A stretch of 64,000 bases of DNA from Alphaproteobacteria bacterium (GCA_024278855.1 JAJRSJ010000033.1:1-64000); one strand, 5' to 3'. Counted from the first letter of the stretch, positions 44,014 to 53,631 are shown. A program made the numbers and translations. Notes: generated by a model from the letters alone, not told the origin.

Positions 44014-44862
44014 ATGACGACCAAAGATGTACAACAAAACAGTATTCGCTCAATATATTTCCATGTCCATTTGGTATCGGATTCAACGGGCGAAACATTG
44101 GTTGGTATATCGCGGGCAAGCTGCGCTCAATACCAACACGGATTGGCTGTGGAACATCTCCACGCTTTGGTCCGATCTGAATTACAATTGGAAAAAGCAT
44201 TGGAGTCTATAAAAGGGTTTCCCGGCGTGGTGTTTTATACAATGGTCAACCAAAAGCGCCGCCGCCGTTTGGAGCAAAAATGTGCGGAGCTGAATATTGC
44301 GGCTGTCTCGGTTTTAGATCCATCCCTTGCAACACTTGGTCGTTATTTGGGGGCGCCCATGAGCTCTGAAATTGGCGCACAACGGACAATGGACGCGGAG
44401 TATTTTTCGAGAATGGGCGCTTTGGATTTTGCTATGAACCACGACGACGGTCAAAATATTGACGGCTTAAATCAGGCCGATATAATATTACTAGGTGTCA
44501 GCAGGACGTCTAAAACCCCCACATGTATATATTTAGCCAACCGGGGTTTCAAAGCGGGTAATATTCCTCTAGTTCCAGGCGCAGCCCTATCAAAACAAAT
44601 TACTAGCTATACAAAACCACTTATCGTTGGTTTGGTGTCCAGTCCTGATAGGATTGTCCAAATTCGGCGCCACCGCCTAACATCTTTGGGTGATAATCCG
44701 GATACGGATTATGTAGACAAACAGACGGTTCGCGCCGAAATGATGCAGGCCAAACGTTTGTTTGCCAAACACAAATGGCCTGTTGTAGATGTGACGCGGC
44801 GCTCTATTGAAGAAACATCAGCTCGAATTATCAATTTATATCAAGATAGATCATCACAGTGA
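44014..44862 (+). CDS. Pyruvate, phosphate dikinase regulatory protein (DUF299 kinase/phosphorylase)
   Basis: A 282-aa bifunctional regulator that phosphorylates and dephosphorylates PPDK or PEP synthase in response to ADP/Pi. It has the N-terminal FHVHLVSDSTGETL, the P-loop GVSRTSKTPTCIYLANRG, and VGLVSSPDRI and RLTSLGDN near the C-terminus. First gene rightward from the putative origin. Whether its target is PPDK or PEP synthase cannot be read here. It overlaps maf by 4 nt (GTGA). Confidence 0.93.
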   Translation: MTTKDVQQNSIRSIYFHVHLVSDSTGETLVGISRASCAQYQHGLAVEHLHALVRSELQLEKALESIKGFPGVVFYTMVNQKRRRRLEQKCAELNIAAVSVLDPSLATLGRYLGAPMSSEIGAQRTMDAEYFSRMGALDFAMNHDDGQNIDGLNQADIILLGVSRTSKTPTCIYLANRGFKAGNIPLVPGAALSKQITSYTKPLIVGLVSSPDRIVQIRRHRLTSLGDNPDTDYVDKQTVRAEMMQAKRLFAKHKWPVVDVTRRSIEETSARIINLYQDRSSQ

Positions 44863-45488
44863 GCAAAGTAATCACACCTGTTTCTAAGAAATCTCAACCC
44901 ACAGTGGTTTTGGCTTCGGCTAGTGCCATACGCCGAGAAATTTTACACAAAGCCGGTGTTGAATTTACGGTTTCGCCGAGCGGTGTTGATGAAGCTCGCA
45001 TCAAAGACCAATATGTTAAACTTGGCAAACCCGCCGCGCAGCTCGCCTTGCGGCTCGCACACGAAAAGGCAAAAACCACCCAAACCCTAAACTATAACCT
45101 TGTAATCGGTGCAGACCAAGTCCTTGAATTTAAAGGAAAAATATTTGATAAACCACAAAGCTTGGCTGAAACCAAAGCTCGGTTGTTAGAATTACGTGGT
45201 CAGGAACACAAACTGATTGGCGCTGTGTGTATTGTCCAAAACGGCGAACTTGTCTGGGAGCATATCAGTGTAAGTAAGCTGAAAATGCGGAATTTCAGCG
45301 ATCAGTTCTTAGACGATTATTTACAAAGAGAAGGCAAAGGGGTGCTTGCTTGTGTCGGCGGATATAAATATGAAGCACTTGGCGCGCAATTATTTGAGCG
45401 TGTGCAAGGTGACTTTTACGCGGTTTTGGGTTTACCACTTCTTCCTTTACTAAGTGAATTGCGGGCGCGCGGCGCACTCCTTAAATAA
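44859..45488 (+). CDS. Maf-like nucleotide pyrophosphatase (second copy)
   Basis: A 209-aa Maf-family protein with VVLASASAIRREIL, SGVDEARIK, VIGADQVLEF (catalytic Asp) and GVLACVGGYKYEALGAQLFE. It belongs to the branch found in the ppsR-maf-aroE-coaE block next to alphaproteobacterial origins and differs clearly from the Maf at 17501-18106. It starts with GTG at 44859 inside the previous stop. Confidence 0.9.
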   Translation: MSKVITPVSKKSQPTVVLASASAIRREILHKAGVEFTVSPSGVDEARIKDQYVKLGKPAAQLALRLAHEKAKTTQTLNYNLVIGADQVLEFKGKIFDKPQSLAETKARLLELRGQEHKLIGAVCIVQNGELVWEHISVSKLKMRNFSDQFLDDYLQREGKGVLACVGGYKYEALGAQLFERVQGDFYAVLGLPLLPLLSELRARGALLK

Positions 45489-45508
45489 AGCCGTAGAAAG
45501 ATATAAAT

Positions 45509-46312
45509 ATGAGTGCGAGGCAAGGTCATAAGGGTTTACTTAAACTGGCAGGGGTTGCCGGTTGGCCTGTGCACCACTCTCTATCGCCGTTTTTGCATAA
45601 TTACTGGCTAAAGAAATCAAACTTAAACGGGGCCTACACGTTATTTGCCGTACATCCAGACGAGGCTAATTATGCGTTTCAAAGCCTAAAGCGGACAACT
45701 ATATCTGGTCTTAATATTACCATTCCTTTGAAGGGTCTGGCCTACGGGGCTGCTGACGAAGTTACATCTGATGCCCGTAAGCTTGGTGTGTGTAATGTGC
45801 TTTATAAAAAGCAGGGAAAGCTCATCGGCCATAATACGGATATGGAGGGGTTTGCTAGCCCTCTTTTACACCATATTGGACACAATTTTATTTTAAATAA
45901 TACGGTCACACTCATAGGGGCTGGCGGCGCGGCGCGGGCGGTTTTGGGTTCATTGCTAGCTTTGGGTGTGCCTGAAATTCGGCTACTTAACCGGACTGAT
46001 GAGCGGGCTAAACAATTGGCCACCAATATTAATATCCCGAGCCTATATGCTTGTGAATGGGTGAAGCGACAACAGGCGATTGCTGGAACCGGCTTATTGA
46101 TCAATGCCAGTTCGGCGGGTATGTCGGGGTATGACGCGCTGGATGTTGATTTATCCCTAATGCCGGATGATGCTTGGATATATGATCTTGTTTACACGCC
46201 CTTGTTAACACCTTTAATGCGCAAGGCTCAAAACCGGGGACTGCGTACGATTGGCGGGCTTGACATGTTGATTGCACAAGCGCGGCCTTCTTTTAAATTG
46301 TTTTATGGGTAG
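45509..46312 (+). CDS. aroE: Shikimate dehydrogenase
   Basis: Reduces 3-dehydroshikimate with NADPH in the aromatic amino acid pathway. A 267-aa cytosolic enzyme with AGWPVHHSLSPFLHN-like VAGWPVHHSLSPFLHN, GLNITIPLK (catalytic Lys), GHNTDMEGF, the Rossmann motif LIGAGGAARAVLG, NASSAGMSG and YTPLLTPLM. Third gene of the origin-proximal operon, 20 nt after maf. Confidence 0.95.
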   Translation: MSARQGHKGLLKLAGVAGWPVHHSLSPFLHNYWLKKSNLNGAYTLFAVHPDEANYAFQSLKRTTISGLNITIPLKGLAYGAADEVTSDARKLGVCNVLYKKQGKLIGHNTDMEGFASPLLHHIGHNFILNNTVTLIGAGGAARAVLGSLLALGVPEIRLLNRTDERAKQLATNINIPSLYACEWVKRQQAIAGTGLLINASSAGMSGYDALDVDLSLMPDDAWIYDLVYTPLLTPLMRKAQNRGLRTIGGLDMLIAQARPSFKLFYG

Positions 46313-46371
46313 ATGCCGCCGAGCAGTGATGACATAAAGGCAGTTTTAAGTAATTATTTGAAAGCGAAACG

Positions 46372-46956
46372 ATGATTATTATAGGTTTGACAGGTTCGAT
46401 CGGTATGGGAAAAACCGTAACCGCCAAAATGTTCGAAGACGCCGGGGCATATATATTTGATGCAGATGCTGCCGTGCATTCATTATACGCTAAAAACGGA
46501 ACAGCAGTGCCTTTATTGCGGGCCGTTTTTCCTGATGTTATAGTGGAGGGGGCTGTTGAGCGAACAAAACTCATGCAGCACTTAAACAAAGACCCACTTA
46601 ATATCGGGGTGCTGGAAAGCTTTATCCATCCAATGGTGGTTGATTTACGCAAACAGGCTATAGATTTAGCTAAAGCAAACGGGAAACAAGTTTTTGTTGC
46701 TGATATTCCGCTATTGTTCGAAACTGGCGGGGACGCCTATGTGGATAAAATTATTGTGGTCAGCGCAAAACCAAGCGTGCAGAGAGATCGGGTTTTAGCG
46801 CGTCCCGGCATGACCCCAGAAAAATTTGCCCTGATAAAATCACGGCAACTGCCAGACGCGAAAAAAAGAGCCAGAGCCGATTATGTGATTGAAACGGACA
46901 AAGGCATGGCTTACGCCCGCAGGCAAGTACAAAATATTATGCAAGAGATATTGTAA
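46372..46956 (+). CDS. coaE: Dephospho-CoA kinase
   Basis: Last enzyme of coenzyme A synthesis. A 194-aa P-loop kinase: IGLTGSIGMGKTVTAKMFED-type Walker A, FDADAAVHSLY, FVADIPLLFETG, and RVLARPGMTPEKF with the lid. Last gene of the ppsR-maf-aroE-coaE run. The usual downstream dnaQ is not here. Confidence 0.96.
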   Translation: MIIIGLTGSIGMGKTVTAKMFEDAGAYIFDADAAVHSLYAKNGTAVPLLRAVFPDVIVEGAVERTKLMQHLNKDPLNIGVLESFIHPMVVDLRKQAIDLAKANGKQVFVADIPLLFETGGDAYVDKIIVVSAKPSVQRDRVLARPGMTPEKFALIKSRQLPDAKKRARADYVIETDKGMAYARRQVQNIMQEIL

Positions 46957-46993
46957 ATTAGAACTGGTGTAGCGGATTGCGCCGAAGTTTATT

Positions 46994-47009
46994 TGTGACA
47001 ATAGTCACA
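46994..47009. promoter_or_regulatory. CRP/FNR-like palindrome (site 1)
   Basis: TGTGA-CAATAG-TCACA fits the TGTGA-N6-TCACA pattern of CRP-type regulators perfectly. It lies between the convergent coaE and 47070-47336 genes, so it is not in an obvious promoter position. Confidence 0.35.
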
Positions 47010-47069
47010 TATAGTGTGAGCCTTCACCTGACCTATTGGGATTATTCACACTTAAAACAGGCTAACCAC

Positions 47070-47336
47070 CTACACATTCTTATCAGTAGAATAACTCGTC
47101 TTAAAGATCAGGGCATATAGAGATATCAAAACCGCCAAAGCTGTTATTGCCCCGGCGAGTGGCTTTGATGGGTATGGGAATAGGTTTGTTAGTGCAAATA
47201 CGCCAATTAACAATAGCGATATTGAGGCTAGTGAAACGGCCAAACCAAATGTTCCTATAGGCACTATCCTCAACTCTAGCGCGCTTTTGGACGGAAGACG
47301 CCGGAGCCAATATTTTTTGCTTTTTTGCTTTGTCAT
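47070..47336 (-). CDS. Small two-helix membrane protein, unknown function
   Basis: An 88-aa protein with a basic N-terminal tail and two hydrophobic helices (about residues 28-50 and 57-78). No recognised family. It has an ATG start, and a CRP/FNR-like site (47406-47421) lies 70-85 nt upstream. It is isolated between coaE and two GDPD lipoprotein genes. It could be a real small membrane protein or a chance frame; the clean two-helix pattern favours real. Confidence 0.5.
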   Translation of the reverse strand: MTKQKSKKYWLRRLPSKSALELRIVPIGTFGLAVSLASISLLLIGVFALTNLFPYPSKPLAGAITALAVLISLYALIFKTSYSTDKNV

Positions 47337-47405
47337 GATTTTATATGTCCCTATATATTGCGGTTTAACCTAGCGTTGATGTAACCCATAACAATAACAA
47401 CAAGT

Positions 47406-47421
47406 CGTGACAACAGTCACA
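47406..47421. promoter_or_regulatory. CRP/FNR-like palindrome (site 2)
   Basis: CGTGA-CAACAG-TCACA: nine of ten arm positions match TGTGA-N6-TCACA. It sits between the 3' end of the GDPD gene at 47425 and the start of the small membrane protein at 47336, a fitting promoter position for the latter. Confidence 0.4.
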
Positions 47422-47424
47422 TGT

Positions 47425-48390
47425 TTACTGCGTTTCTTTTAGGCAGGCATCCATTTTTGATTTATCTTCATCACTCATTCTTAGTATTTCTTGGGCGTCT
47501 AAGGCAAAGTCACTGACAACCATATCGGCGTTAATGGCGTAATTTGTATAAGCGGCGAAGTTCCCGGAGGCTTGAAGTTCATCATCAAGGTCGAAAGACC
47601 CTACTAAAACCGGGATTTTTTTATCTCGCAAAGCTTTAGCGACATCCTCTGGAATTAATTTTTCTCCTGTCCAGGCAGTCATAATGCTGGCCGGTATACC
47701 GAGATCTTCCAATTTTTTTATATCGCCGGGGGTAGAAATACCAACTGACAATGCCATTTCCGGCGCTAATTTGTACAGACGCAAAGCTTGTTCTGTGTCA
47801 TGGGAAATTAACTTAACCTGATGCGCCATACCAGCGTCTCGAATAGTGTTTAAAACTTTAGCCTCATCCGCAGAGGGCTTGAAGTCTATTTCCAGATAAA
47901 TTTTATCTTTTGCAAAGCTAAGAATATCGGCAAATGAGTTTGGGTGAAATGATGTAATCTCGCCGTTGGTGTCCTTTAGAAATATTTTTTGGGGCTGTTC
48001 CCATGTCGTATTGGTGATTGGGCCCGTACCAGTTGATCTTTGATCCCAAACTTCATCGTAGAAAACAAACTGGGTGCCATCTTTAAGGCGGGCAACATCA
48101 ATTTCAGCAATTAGTACGCCTTCTTCATGTAATGCTTGTAAACCCTGTATTGTGTTTTCTGGATATTTTGAACTTTCATGGGTGCCGCGATGGGCAGCTA
48201 CAAGGGCTACACCATTTGGCTTGCAGGCAAACAGTTCCAAAACTGATGGATATGGCGAAATATCTTGCGTGTTTTCTTGTGTGCCTTCTGGGGTATTTGA
48301 GGCTTGGCACGATGAAAGTGCCGCTCCGAAAAGTAAGAATATGGATGAAGCTGTGATAATATTCCGTAACTTAAGTGTAGTTTTAGCCAT
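47425..48390 (-). CDS. GDPD-family lipoprotein, copy 1 (second catalytic His replaced)
   Basis: A 321-aa lipoprotein (LSSC, Cys28) of the glycerophosphodiester phosphodiesterase family. It retains the first catalytic His and Arg (AAHRGT, His67), PENT, the metal pair E96-I-D98 and the later LEIDFKP. The usual HD motif reads FYDE, with Tyr111 in place of the second catalytic His, so activity may be reduced or changed. Tandem paralogue of the next gene upstream (48573-49571), from which it is separated by 182 bp. Periplasm-facing by its lipobox. Confidence 0.85.
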   Translation of the reverse strand: MAKTTLKLRNIITASSIFLLFGAALSSCQASNTPEGTQENTQDISPYPSVLELFACKPNGVALVAAHRGTHESSKYPENTIQGLQALHEEGVLIAEIDVARLKDGTQFVFYDEVWDQRSTGTGPITNTTWEQPQKIFLKDTNGEITSFHPNSFADILSFAKDKIYLEIDFKPSADEAKVLNTIRDAGMAHQVKLISHDTEQALRLYKLAPEMALSVGISTPGDIKKLEDLGIPASIMTAWTGEKLIPEDVAKALRDKKIPVLVGSFDLDDELQASGNFAAYTNYAINADMVVSDFALDAQEILRMSDEDKSKMDACLKETQ

Positions 48391-48572
48391 TTTGTTCCCC
48401 TAATTATTTATTCTTGATGTTCTGTTTGTATATACTGGATTGTTGGCGGTGTATATGTTTATGGGTTATGATTTCTAAACCCCTATTTAAACTTCGGCCA
48501 TACTCGTTAATGATATAAATTATAACAAAAGTACAAGTGATATCAGGCACATACAGGCGTCTAGCTGTACAG

Positions 48573-49571
48573 CTAACGTCTTTCTTTTAAGCAATTTTGC
48601 ATGTTTGTTTTTGCATCCCCGGTAATTTCAAGAACTGGTTGGACATCAAAGGCATAATCCGTAACGATCAAATCTGGATGTACGGCATAATCAATATAAG
48701 GTGTGAAATTACCAGAGGTTTGCAGCTTATCGTCAAAACCAAAGAAAGACCCTGCTAAAATAGGTATTTTGCTGGTTCGCAAAACTTTAGCCAGCTTGTC
48801 TGTAATTGGGCCTGCGCCAGTCCATGCGGTTAAAACTTCTGCCGGTATGCCCAGTTGTTGATAGACTTTAAGATCAGATGGATTATTGACCCCCACGGAC
48901 AAGGCGGCCTTGGGGGCGAGCTTGTGTAAACGCAGGGCTTGTTCGGCGGTATAAGATATCAAGATCACTTGATCCAACATGTTGGCAATGCGGATACTGT
49001 CAATAACTTTGGCTTCATCCACAGATGGATTGAAATCAACTTCAAGATAAAGCTTGTCTTTAGCGAAGGCTAGCACATCTGCAAATGCACTAGGGCGGTA
49101 CGAGGTGATTTCTCCATTGGTGTCTTTTAGAAATAGTAACTGGGATGCGGGCCAATCAGTTGCGGTAATTGGCCCTGTTCCGGTGGAGCCACGGTCCCAT
49201 GTGTCATCATGAAATACAATCTGGGTTCCGTCTGTTAAGCGGGCGACATTGATGACGGCAAATGGAACAGAGTTATTATACAGAGCTTGCAAGCCTTCTA
49301 TAGCGTTTTCGGGAAATTTAGATCCTTTATGGGTGCTGCGATGGGCTGCAACAAAAGCTGCGTCACCAGGCTTGCAGGCAAACAATGTTAAAACTGATGG
49401 AATTGGCTTAATGTTAATGCTGTTTGACGCAATATTACGGGCTTTGTCGTTGACTTTAACTGTATTCGGAGGGGTGTTGGCCGCTTGGCACGACGAGAGA
49501 AGCCCTACAAAAACTGTGGATAGTGCCAATAAAGTTATAGTATCACCTAACATAGTTTTTTTTGAAGCCAA
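48573..49571 (-). CDS. GDPD-family lipoprotein, copy 2 (metal ligands replaced)
   Basis: A 332-aa lipoprotein (LSSC, Cys28) closely similar to the downstream copy in layout and in segments such as STGTGPIT, FLKDTNGEITS and AYTN/PYIDYA-type C-termini. Here the second His is present (VFHDD, His121), but HRG is HRS (Ser79), PENT is PENA, and the metal pair E-x-D is V106-I-N108. These changes remove two expected metal ligands, so the protein is probably not a normal phosphodiesterase. It may bind ligands or be decaying. Confidence 0.82.
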   Translation of the reverse strand: MASKKTMLGDTITLLALSTVFVGLLSSCQAANTPPNTVKVNDKARNIASNSINIKPIPSVLTLFACKPGDAAFVAAHRSTHKGSKFPENAIEGLQALYNNSVPFAVINVARLTDGTQIVFHDDTWDRGSTGTGPITATDWPASQLLFLKDTNGEITSYRPSAFADVLAFAKDKLYLEVDFNPSVDEAKVIDSIRIANMLDQVILISYTAEQALRLHKLAPKAALSVGVNNPSDLKVYQQLGIPAEVLTAWTGAGPITDKLAKVLRTSKIPILAGSFFGFDDKLQTSGNFTPYIDYAVHPDLIVTDYAFDVQPVLEITGDAKTNMQNCLKERR

Positions 49572-49676
49572 TTTATTTCCCCTAAATATTTATCCCGGAT
49601 TGCAATGCATGCTTTATACTGGTTTGCAAACGGCCTATAGAGCCTGTTTATAGATTGAGAAAGCTGTAAAATCAAA

Positions 49677-51020
49677 ATGAAAAAAGGAAATTCTACAAGC
49701 ACAATGATTTTTGCTTTGGCGAGCGCACAAGGTCGGGCCGGTATTTCTGTTATACGCATGAGCGGCTTAGGGGTTGGTGATGCGTTATCTTGTTTAACCG
49801 GGAGAGGTTTACCACCACCGCGTTCGGCGTGCTTGCGGGTTTTAAAAAACAAACAGGCAGAACGTCTCGATGAAGCCTTGGTGATCTGGTTTCCAGGCCC
49901 GGCCAGTTTCACAGGCGAGGACACAGTTGAGCTGTATGTTCACGGGAGTGTTGCTGTTGTCGAGGCCGTAAGTGAGGCGCTCTATGATCTGGGTTTGCGA
50001 CAAGCTGAAGCGGGTGAATTCACGCGCCGGGCCTTTGAAAACGGCAAGCTGGACTTGACCGAAGCTGAGGGTTTGGCAGACTTGATCGACGCGCAAAGTG
50101 AGGGTCAAAGACGCCAAGCGCTTCGACAAATGCGCGGCGGATTGCGAGATATTTATGAAAACTGGCGCACACAGATATTGGACGCATTTGCGCTGGTAGA
50201 GGGCGAAATAGATTTTCCCGATGAAGGCGATGTTCCTGAGGCTCTGGCAAAAAAAGCGGGGCCTAGCTTAGAAAACCTGGCTAAAGAGCTTCAGGTACAC
50301 ATAAATGATAGTGGGCGCGGGGAACGTATTCGTAGCGGGTTAGACATTGCGATAATCGGGCCGCCAAATGTGGGAAAATCTAGCATTTTGAATAGGCTTG
50401 CCCGCCGCGACGCCGCTATCGTCACGCCCGAAGCCGGCACGACCCGCGATATAGTCGAGGTTCACATGCACATTGCGGGGCTAACCGTGTGCATTTCCGA
50501 TACAGCCGGCCTACGCGAAACCGATAATTTAATTGAGGCCGGAGGGGTTAGGCGCGCCGAAATACGGGCAAAAGATGCAGATATTAGGCTAGGGGTAATT
50601 GATTTAACCAAGCCAGAAGACCAAGCAATATTGAATAAACTGACCAAAGGTGATTTTGTATTGTATAATAAAGCCGATATGGTCAGGTCTTCGGGGCGCA
50701 AAAATGTTTCACGTGAAACATTTCGCGTAAGTGCGGTCACAGGCCAAGGCTTTGATGAGCTAGAGGCCGCCTTGGAGCAGGCGATCAAAACTAGATTTAT
50801 GCAAACGGAACAAGCCGGGCTGACAAGAGTGCGACATGTAGAATGTGTTCGAACTGCATTGGAAGCTATTGAAAATGCACTGCAAAACCTAAAAATTGCC
50901 CCGGAATTAGCTGGAGCAGATTTGCGCCAAGCTTTGGAGGCAATCCGGGAGTTGGCAGGGGAATCGGATATAGAGGCAGTTTTAGACAGGGTTTTTTCAC
51001 AGTTTTGCATAGGAAAGTAA
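49677..51020 (+). CDS. mnmE: tRNA modification GTPase MnmE
   Basis: With MnmG installs the 5-carboxymethylaminomethyl group on U34 of certain tRNAs. A 447-aa protein with an N-terminal tetrahydrofolate-binding domain (FALASAQGRAGISVIRMSG), a helical domain and an inserted G domain (GPPNVGKSS, DTAGLRETD, NKADM), ending in the CIGK motif with the functional Cys. A perfect parS (50705-50720) lies in the coding sequence and gives the peptide NVSRETF. The start may be ATG 49677 or an internal ATG at 49704. Confidence 0.96.
   Translation: MKKGNSTSTMIFALASAQGRAGISVIRMSGLGVGDALSCLTGRGLPPPRSACLRVLKNKQAERLDEALVIWFPGPASFTGEDTVELYVHGSVAVVEAVSEALYDLGLRQAEAGEFTRRAFENGKLDLTEAEGLADLIDAQSEGQRRQALRQMRGGLRDIYENWRTQILDAFALVEGEIDFPDEGDVPEALAKKAGPSLENLAKELQVHINDSGRGERIRSGLDIAIIGPPNVGKSSILNRLARRDAAIVTPEAGTTRDIVEVHMHIAGLTVCISDTAGLRETDNLIEAGGVRRAEIRAKDADIRLGVIDLTKPEDQAILNKLTKGDFVLYNKADMVRSSGRKNVSRETFRVSAVTGQGFDELEAALEQAIKTRFMQTEQAGLTRVRHVECVRTALEAIENALQNLKIAPELAGADLRQALEAIRELAGESDIEAVLDRVFSQFCIGK
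50705..50720. promoter_or_regulatory. parS centromere site within mnmE
   Basis: TGTTTCACGTGAAACA, a perfect 16-bp palindrome identical to the universal chromosomal parS consensus bound by ParB. It lies about 6.7 kb from the putative origin and 7.5 kb from parB. Confidence 0.93.
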
Positions 51021-51101
51021 GAAACAACCAGATACAAACCCCGTATACAAATCTTTGATTTAAAGCTAGAAAAGCGCCAACCACAGTAAAACCACAGAAA
51101 T

Positions 51102-52988
51102 ATGCCGAAAACCCAAAAAAATACATATGACGTCATTGTCATTGGTGGTGGTCACGCCGGATGTGAAGCTGCAAGCGCGGCAGCGCGGGCCGGTGCGCAG
51201 ACCTTGTTGTTGACCCATAGGTTGGACACAATCGGCGAGATGTCTTGCAATCCGGCAATTGGTGGGCTTGGGAAGGGGCATTTGGTACGCGAAATAGACG
51301 CGCTCGGCGGCGAAATGGCCAGGGTTTCAGATGCGTCCGGTATCCAGTTTCGCATGCTTAACCGCTCCAAAGGCCCGGCGGTTCGTGGCCCGCGCACCCA
51401 ATCCGATCGTGCGTTGTATAAAAAAGCCATGCAAGCGGCTCTAATTTCACGTGAAAACCTCAGTATCGCGGCGGGCGCGGTGCGCGACATAATAGTTGAG
51501 GGTGACAGCCTCAAGGGTGCGGTATGTGAGGACGGACAAAAATGGTTTGCCCCAAAAATAGTTTTGACCACAGGCACATTTTTGAAGGGCATGATCCATA
51601 TCGGCGAAAAGACCATACCTGCCGGGCGGCGCGGTAAAGAGGGTATAGAGGCCCCCGCTATTGGTTTGTCGGAGCGGCTGTATGAAAGTGATCTGAAAAT
51701 GGGTCGGCTAAAAACCGGAACCCCGGCCCGTTTAGCTCATAATAGCATCAATTGGGATGTTTTGGAGATGCAGCCCCCAGATGCAGACCCGGTTCCGTTT
51801 TCGTTTATGACAAAGGAAATTACGGTGCCACAAATCGCTTGCGGTATCACACATACCAATGCTGCTACCCACAAAATCATCGCCGATAACCTACAGAAAT
51901 CCGCAATCCATGCCGGTAGTATTTCCGGACGCGGGCCGCGTTATTGCCCGTCTATAGAGGATAAAATCCAGCGCTTTGCGGACCGGGACAAACACCAGAT
52001 TTTTCTGGAACCAGAGGGCCTGCCCGGCACACAAGACGGCGCAGTAGTTTACCCCAACGGAATTTCCACATCTTTACCGCAAGACGTTCAGCTTGCGTTT
52101 TTGAAAACCATAAAGGGCTTGGAAAATGTGCAAGTTAAGCAGTTTGGTTATGCCATAGAATATGATTATGTTGACCCACGAGAATTACGGGCAACACTGG
52201 AAACCCGCCGCATGCCGGGACTATATCTAGCCGGGCAAATCAACGGCACTACAGGCTACGAGGAAGCGGCGGCACAAGGCTTGATGGCGGGCTTGAACGC
52301 GGCGTTGGCGGCGGGGGGAAAACGGCCATTTATCCTCGACCGTTCGCAAGCCTATATCGGTGTGATGATTGATGATCTCATCATCAAAGGCGTGTCTGAC
52401 CCTTACCGCATGTTCACTAGCCGGGCCGAGTACCGCTTGTCTCTGCGGGCGGACAATGCCGACCAACGCCTGACGCCCTTGGCAGATAAGCTTGGTATTC
52501 TCAGCAAAGACCGGACAAAGATTTTTGCCGACAAAATGCAAATGTTGGAGCAGGCTCGTAAACTAGCCGCAAGCCTGTCAAAAACCCCAAGCGAGCTTAA
52601 AAATTACGGAATAAAGGTCAATGCGGACGGTGTCCGTCGTAGTTTGCTAGACTTGTTGGCCTACCCAAATATCACAATAGACAGCTTGCTTTCGGTTTGG
52701 CCCGAGCTAGTTGATTTACCTGTGAATGTAAAAACCGCTCTTGAGGCTGATGCGCTTTACGCCGGATATATTGAGCGCCAAGCCCGCGATATTGCGGCGT
52801 TTAAGCGCGACGAAGGTTTGCGTTTGCCAGAACATCTTGATTATACAAAAATCGGCGGCATTTCGAACGAGGTTCGCGACAGGCTTACAGCGACCCGGCC
52901 GGCAACTTTAGGGCAGGCGGCTCGTATGGAGGGCGTGACACCGGGCGCACTGTCTGCGGTGTTGGCGTATATGAAGAGATCAGCATGA
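51102..52988 (+). CDS. mnmG: tRNA uridine 5-carboxymethylaminomethyl modification enzyme MnmG
   Basis: FAD-dependent partner of MnmE, full length (628 aa). The FAD motif is [12 protein letters not shown], then [23 protein letters not shown] (shown in part), [23 protein letters not shown]-region and [15 protein letters not shown]. The C-terminal helical domain is complete. A degenerate parS-like site lies at 51443-51458. It ends with a 4-nt overlap into rsmG (ATGA). Confidence 0.97.
   Translation: MPKTQKNTYDVIVIGGGHAGCEAASAAARAGAQTLLLTHRLDTIGEMSCNPAIGGLGKGHLVREIDALGGEMARVSDASGIQFRMLNRSKGPAVRGPRTQSDRALYKKAMQAALISRENLSIAAGAVRDIIVEGDSLKGAVCEDGQKWFAPKIVLTTGTFLKGMIHIGEKTIPAGRRGKEGIEAPAIGLSERLYESDLKMGRLKTGTPARLAHNSINWDVLEMQPPDADPVPFSFMTKEITVPQIACGITHTNAATHKIIADNLQKSAIHAGSISGRGPRYCPSIEDKIQRFADRDKHQIFLEPEGLPGTQDGAVVYPNGISTSLPQDVQLAFLKTIKGLENVQVKQFGYAIEYDYVDPRELRATLETRRMPGLYLAGQINGTTGYEEAAAQGLMAGLNAALAAGGKRPFILDRSQAYIGVMIDDLIIKGVSDPYRMFTSRAEYRLSLRADNADQRLTPLADKLGILSKDRTKIFADKMQMLEQARKLAASLSKTPSELKNYGIKVNADGVRRSLLDLLAYPNITIDSLLSVWPELVDLPVNVKTALEADALYAGYIERQARDIAAFKRDEGLRLPEHLDYTKIGGISNEVRDRLTATRPATLGQAARMEGVTPGALSAVLAYMKRSA
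51443..51458. promoter_or_regulatory. Degenerate parS-like site within mnmG
   Basis: The central 12 bp TTTCACGTGAAA (51445-51456) match parS; the outer two bases on each side do not. Twelve of 16 positions match. It may bind ParB weakly, or the match may be partly chance. Confidence 0.5.
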
Positions 52989-53623
52989 CCCCGGAACAAT
53001 TTCAGCGCCATATATCAAAGGAGGAAAATGTTTCACGTGAAACATTTCTTCTGTTTGAGCAATGGTTAGGCCTGCTAACCCATTGGAATAAAAGGATAAA
53101 TTTAGTTTCGGCACCAACAATATACAATTTCTGGTCGCGTCATGCGTTGGACAGTTGGCAGTTGGTTGAATTGTTACCCAAGGGTACAAAAACTGTACTC
53201 GATATGGGCGCGGGCGCGGGCTTTCCCGGCCTAGCCATGGCGATTGCCTTAAAAGGTCGCCCAGATTGTCTAGGTGCACAAATAACATTGGTGGAATCCA
53301 ATGGTAAGAAATGCAATTTTCTGCGCACAGTGATCCGCGAATTGGCCCTGCCTGCCAAGGTCGTACAATGCCGCGCCGAAAACCTAGAGCCGAAAAATTA
53401 TGATATAATCACCGCCCGTGCTTTTGCGCCCTTGCCCGAATTGCTCGGCTACAGCCTGCCGTTTTTCTCACCTGATACATTGGCCATTTTCCCCAAAGGC
53501 GAAAACTGGCAAAGCGAAGTCACCGCCGCCCGCAAAACCCACACATTTGATTTGACCACAAAAGACAGCCAAACCAGTGAAGCTGCGAAAATCTTGTGCA
53601 TAACAAATCTACAGAGAACATAG
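52985..53623 (+). CDS. rsmG: 16S rRNA (guanine-527-N7)-methyltransferase RsmG
   Basis: Methylates G527 of 16S rRNA. A 212-aa SAM methyltransferase with [28 protein letters not shown]-type motif [13 protein letters not shown] and [14 protein letters not shown] perfect parS (53029-53044) near the 5' end encodes NVSRETF at residues ~15-21. Normally followed by parA; here an HTH gene and a restriction-modification gene intervene. Confidence 0.96.
   Translation: MTPEQFQRHISKEENVSRETFLLFEQWLGLLTHWNKRINLVSAPTIYNFWSRHALDSWQLVELLPKGTKTVLDMGAGAGFPGLAMAIALKGRPDCLGAQITLVESNGKKCNFLRTVIRELALPAKVVQCRAENLEPKNYDIITARAFAPLPELLGYSLPFFSPDTLAIFPKGENWQSEVTAARKTHTFDLTTKDSQTSEAAKILCITNLQRT
53029..53044. promoter_or_regulatory. 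parS centromere site within rsmG
   Basis: TGTTTCACGTGAAACA, perfect 16-bp palindrome, in the same reading frame relative to rsmG as the mnmE copy is to mnmE. It lies about 9 kb from the putative origin and 4.4 kb from parA. Confidence 0.93.
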
Positions 53624-53631
53624 GAGCAGGC

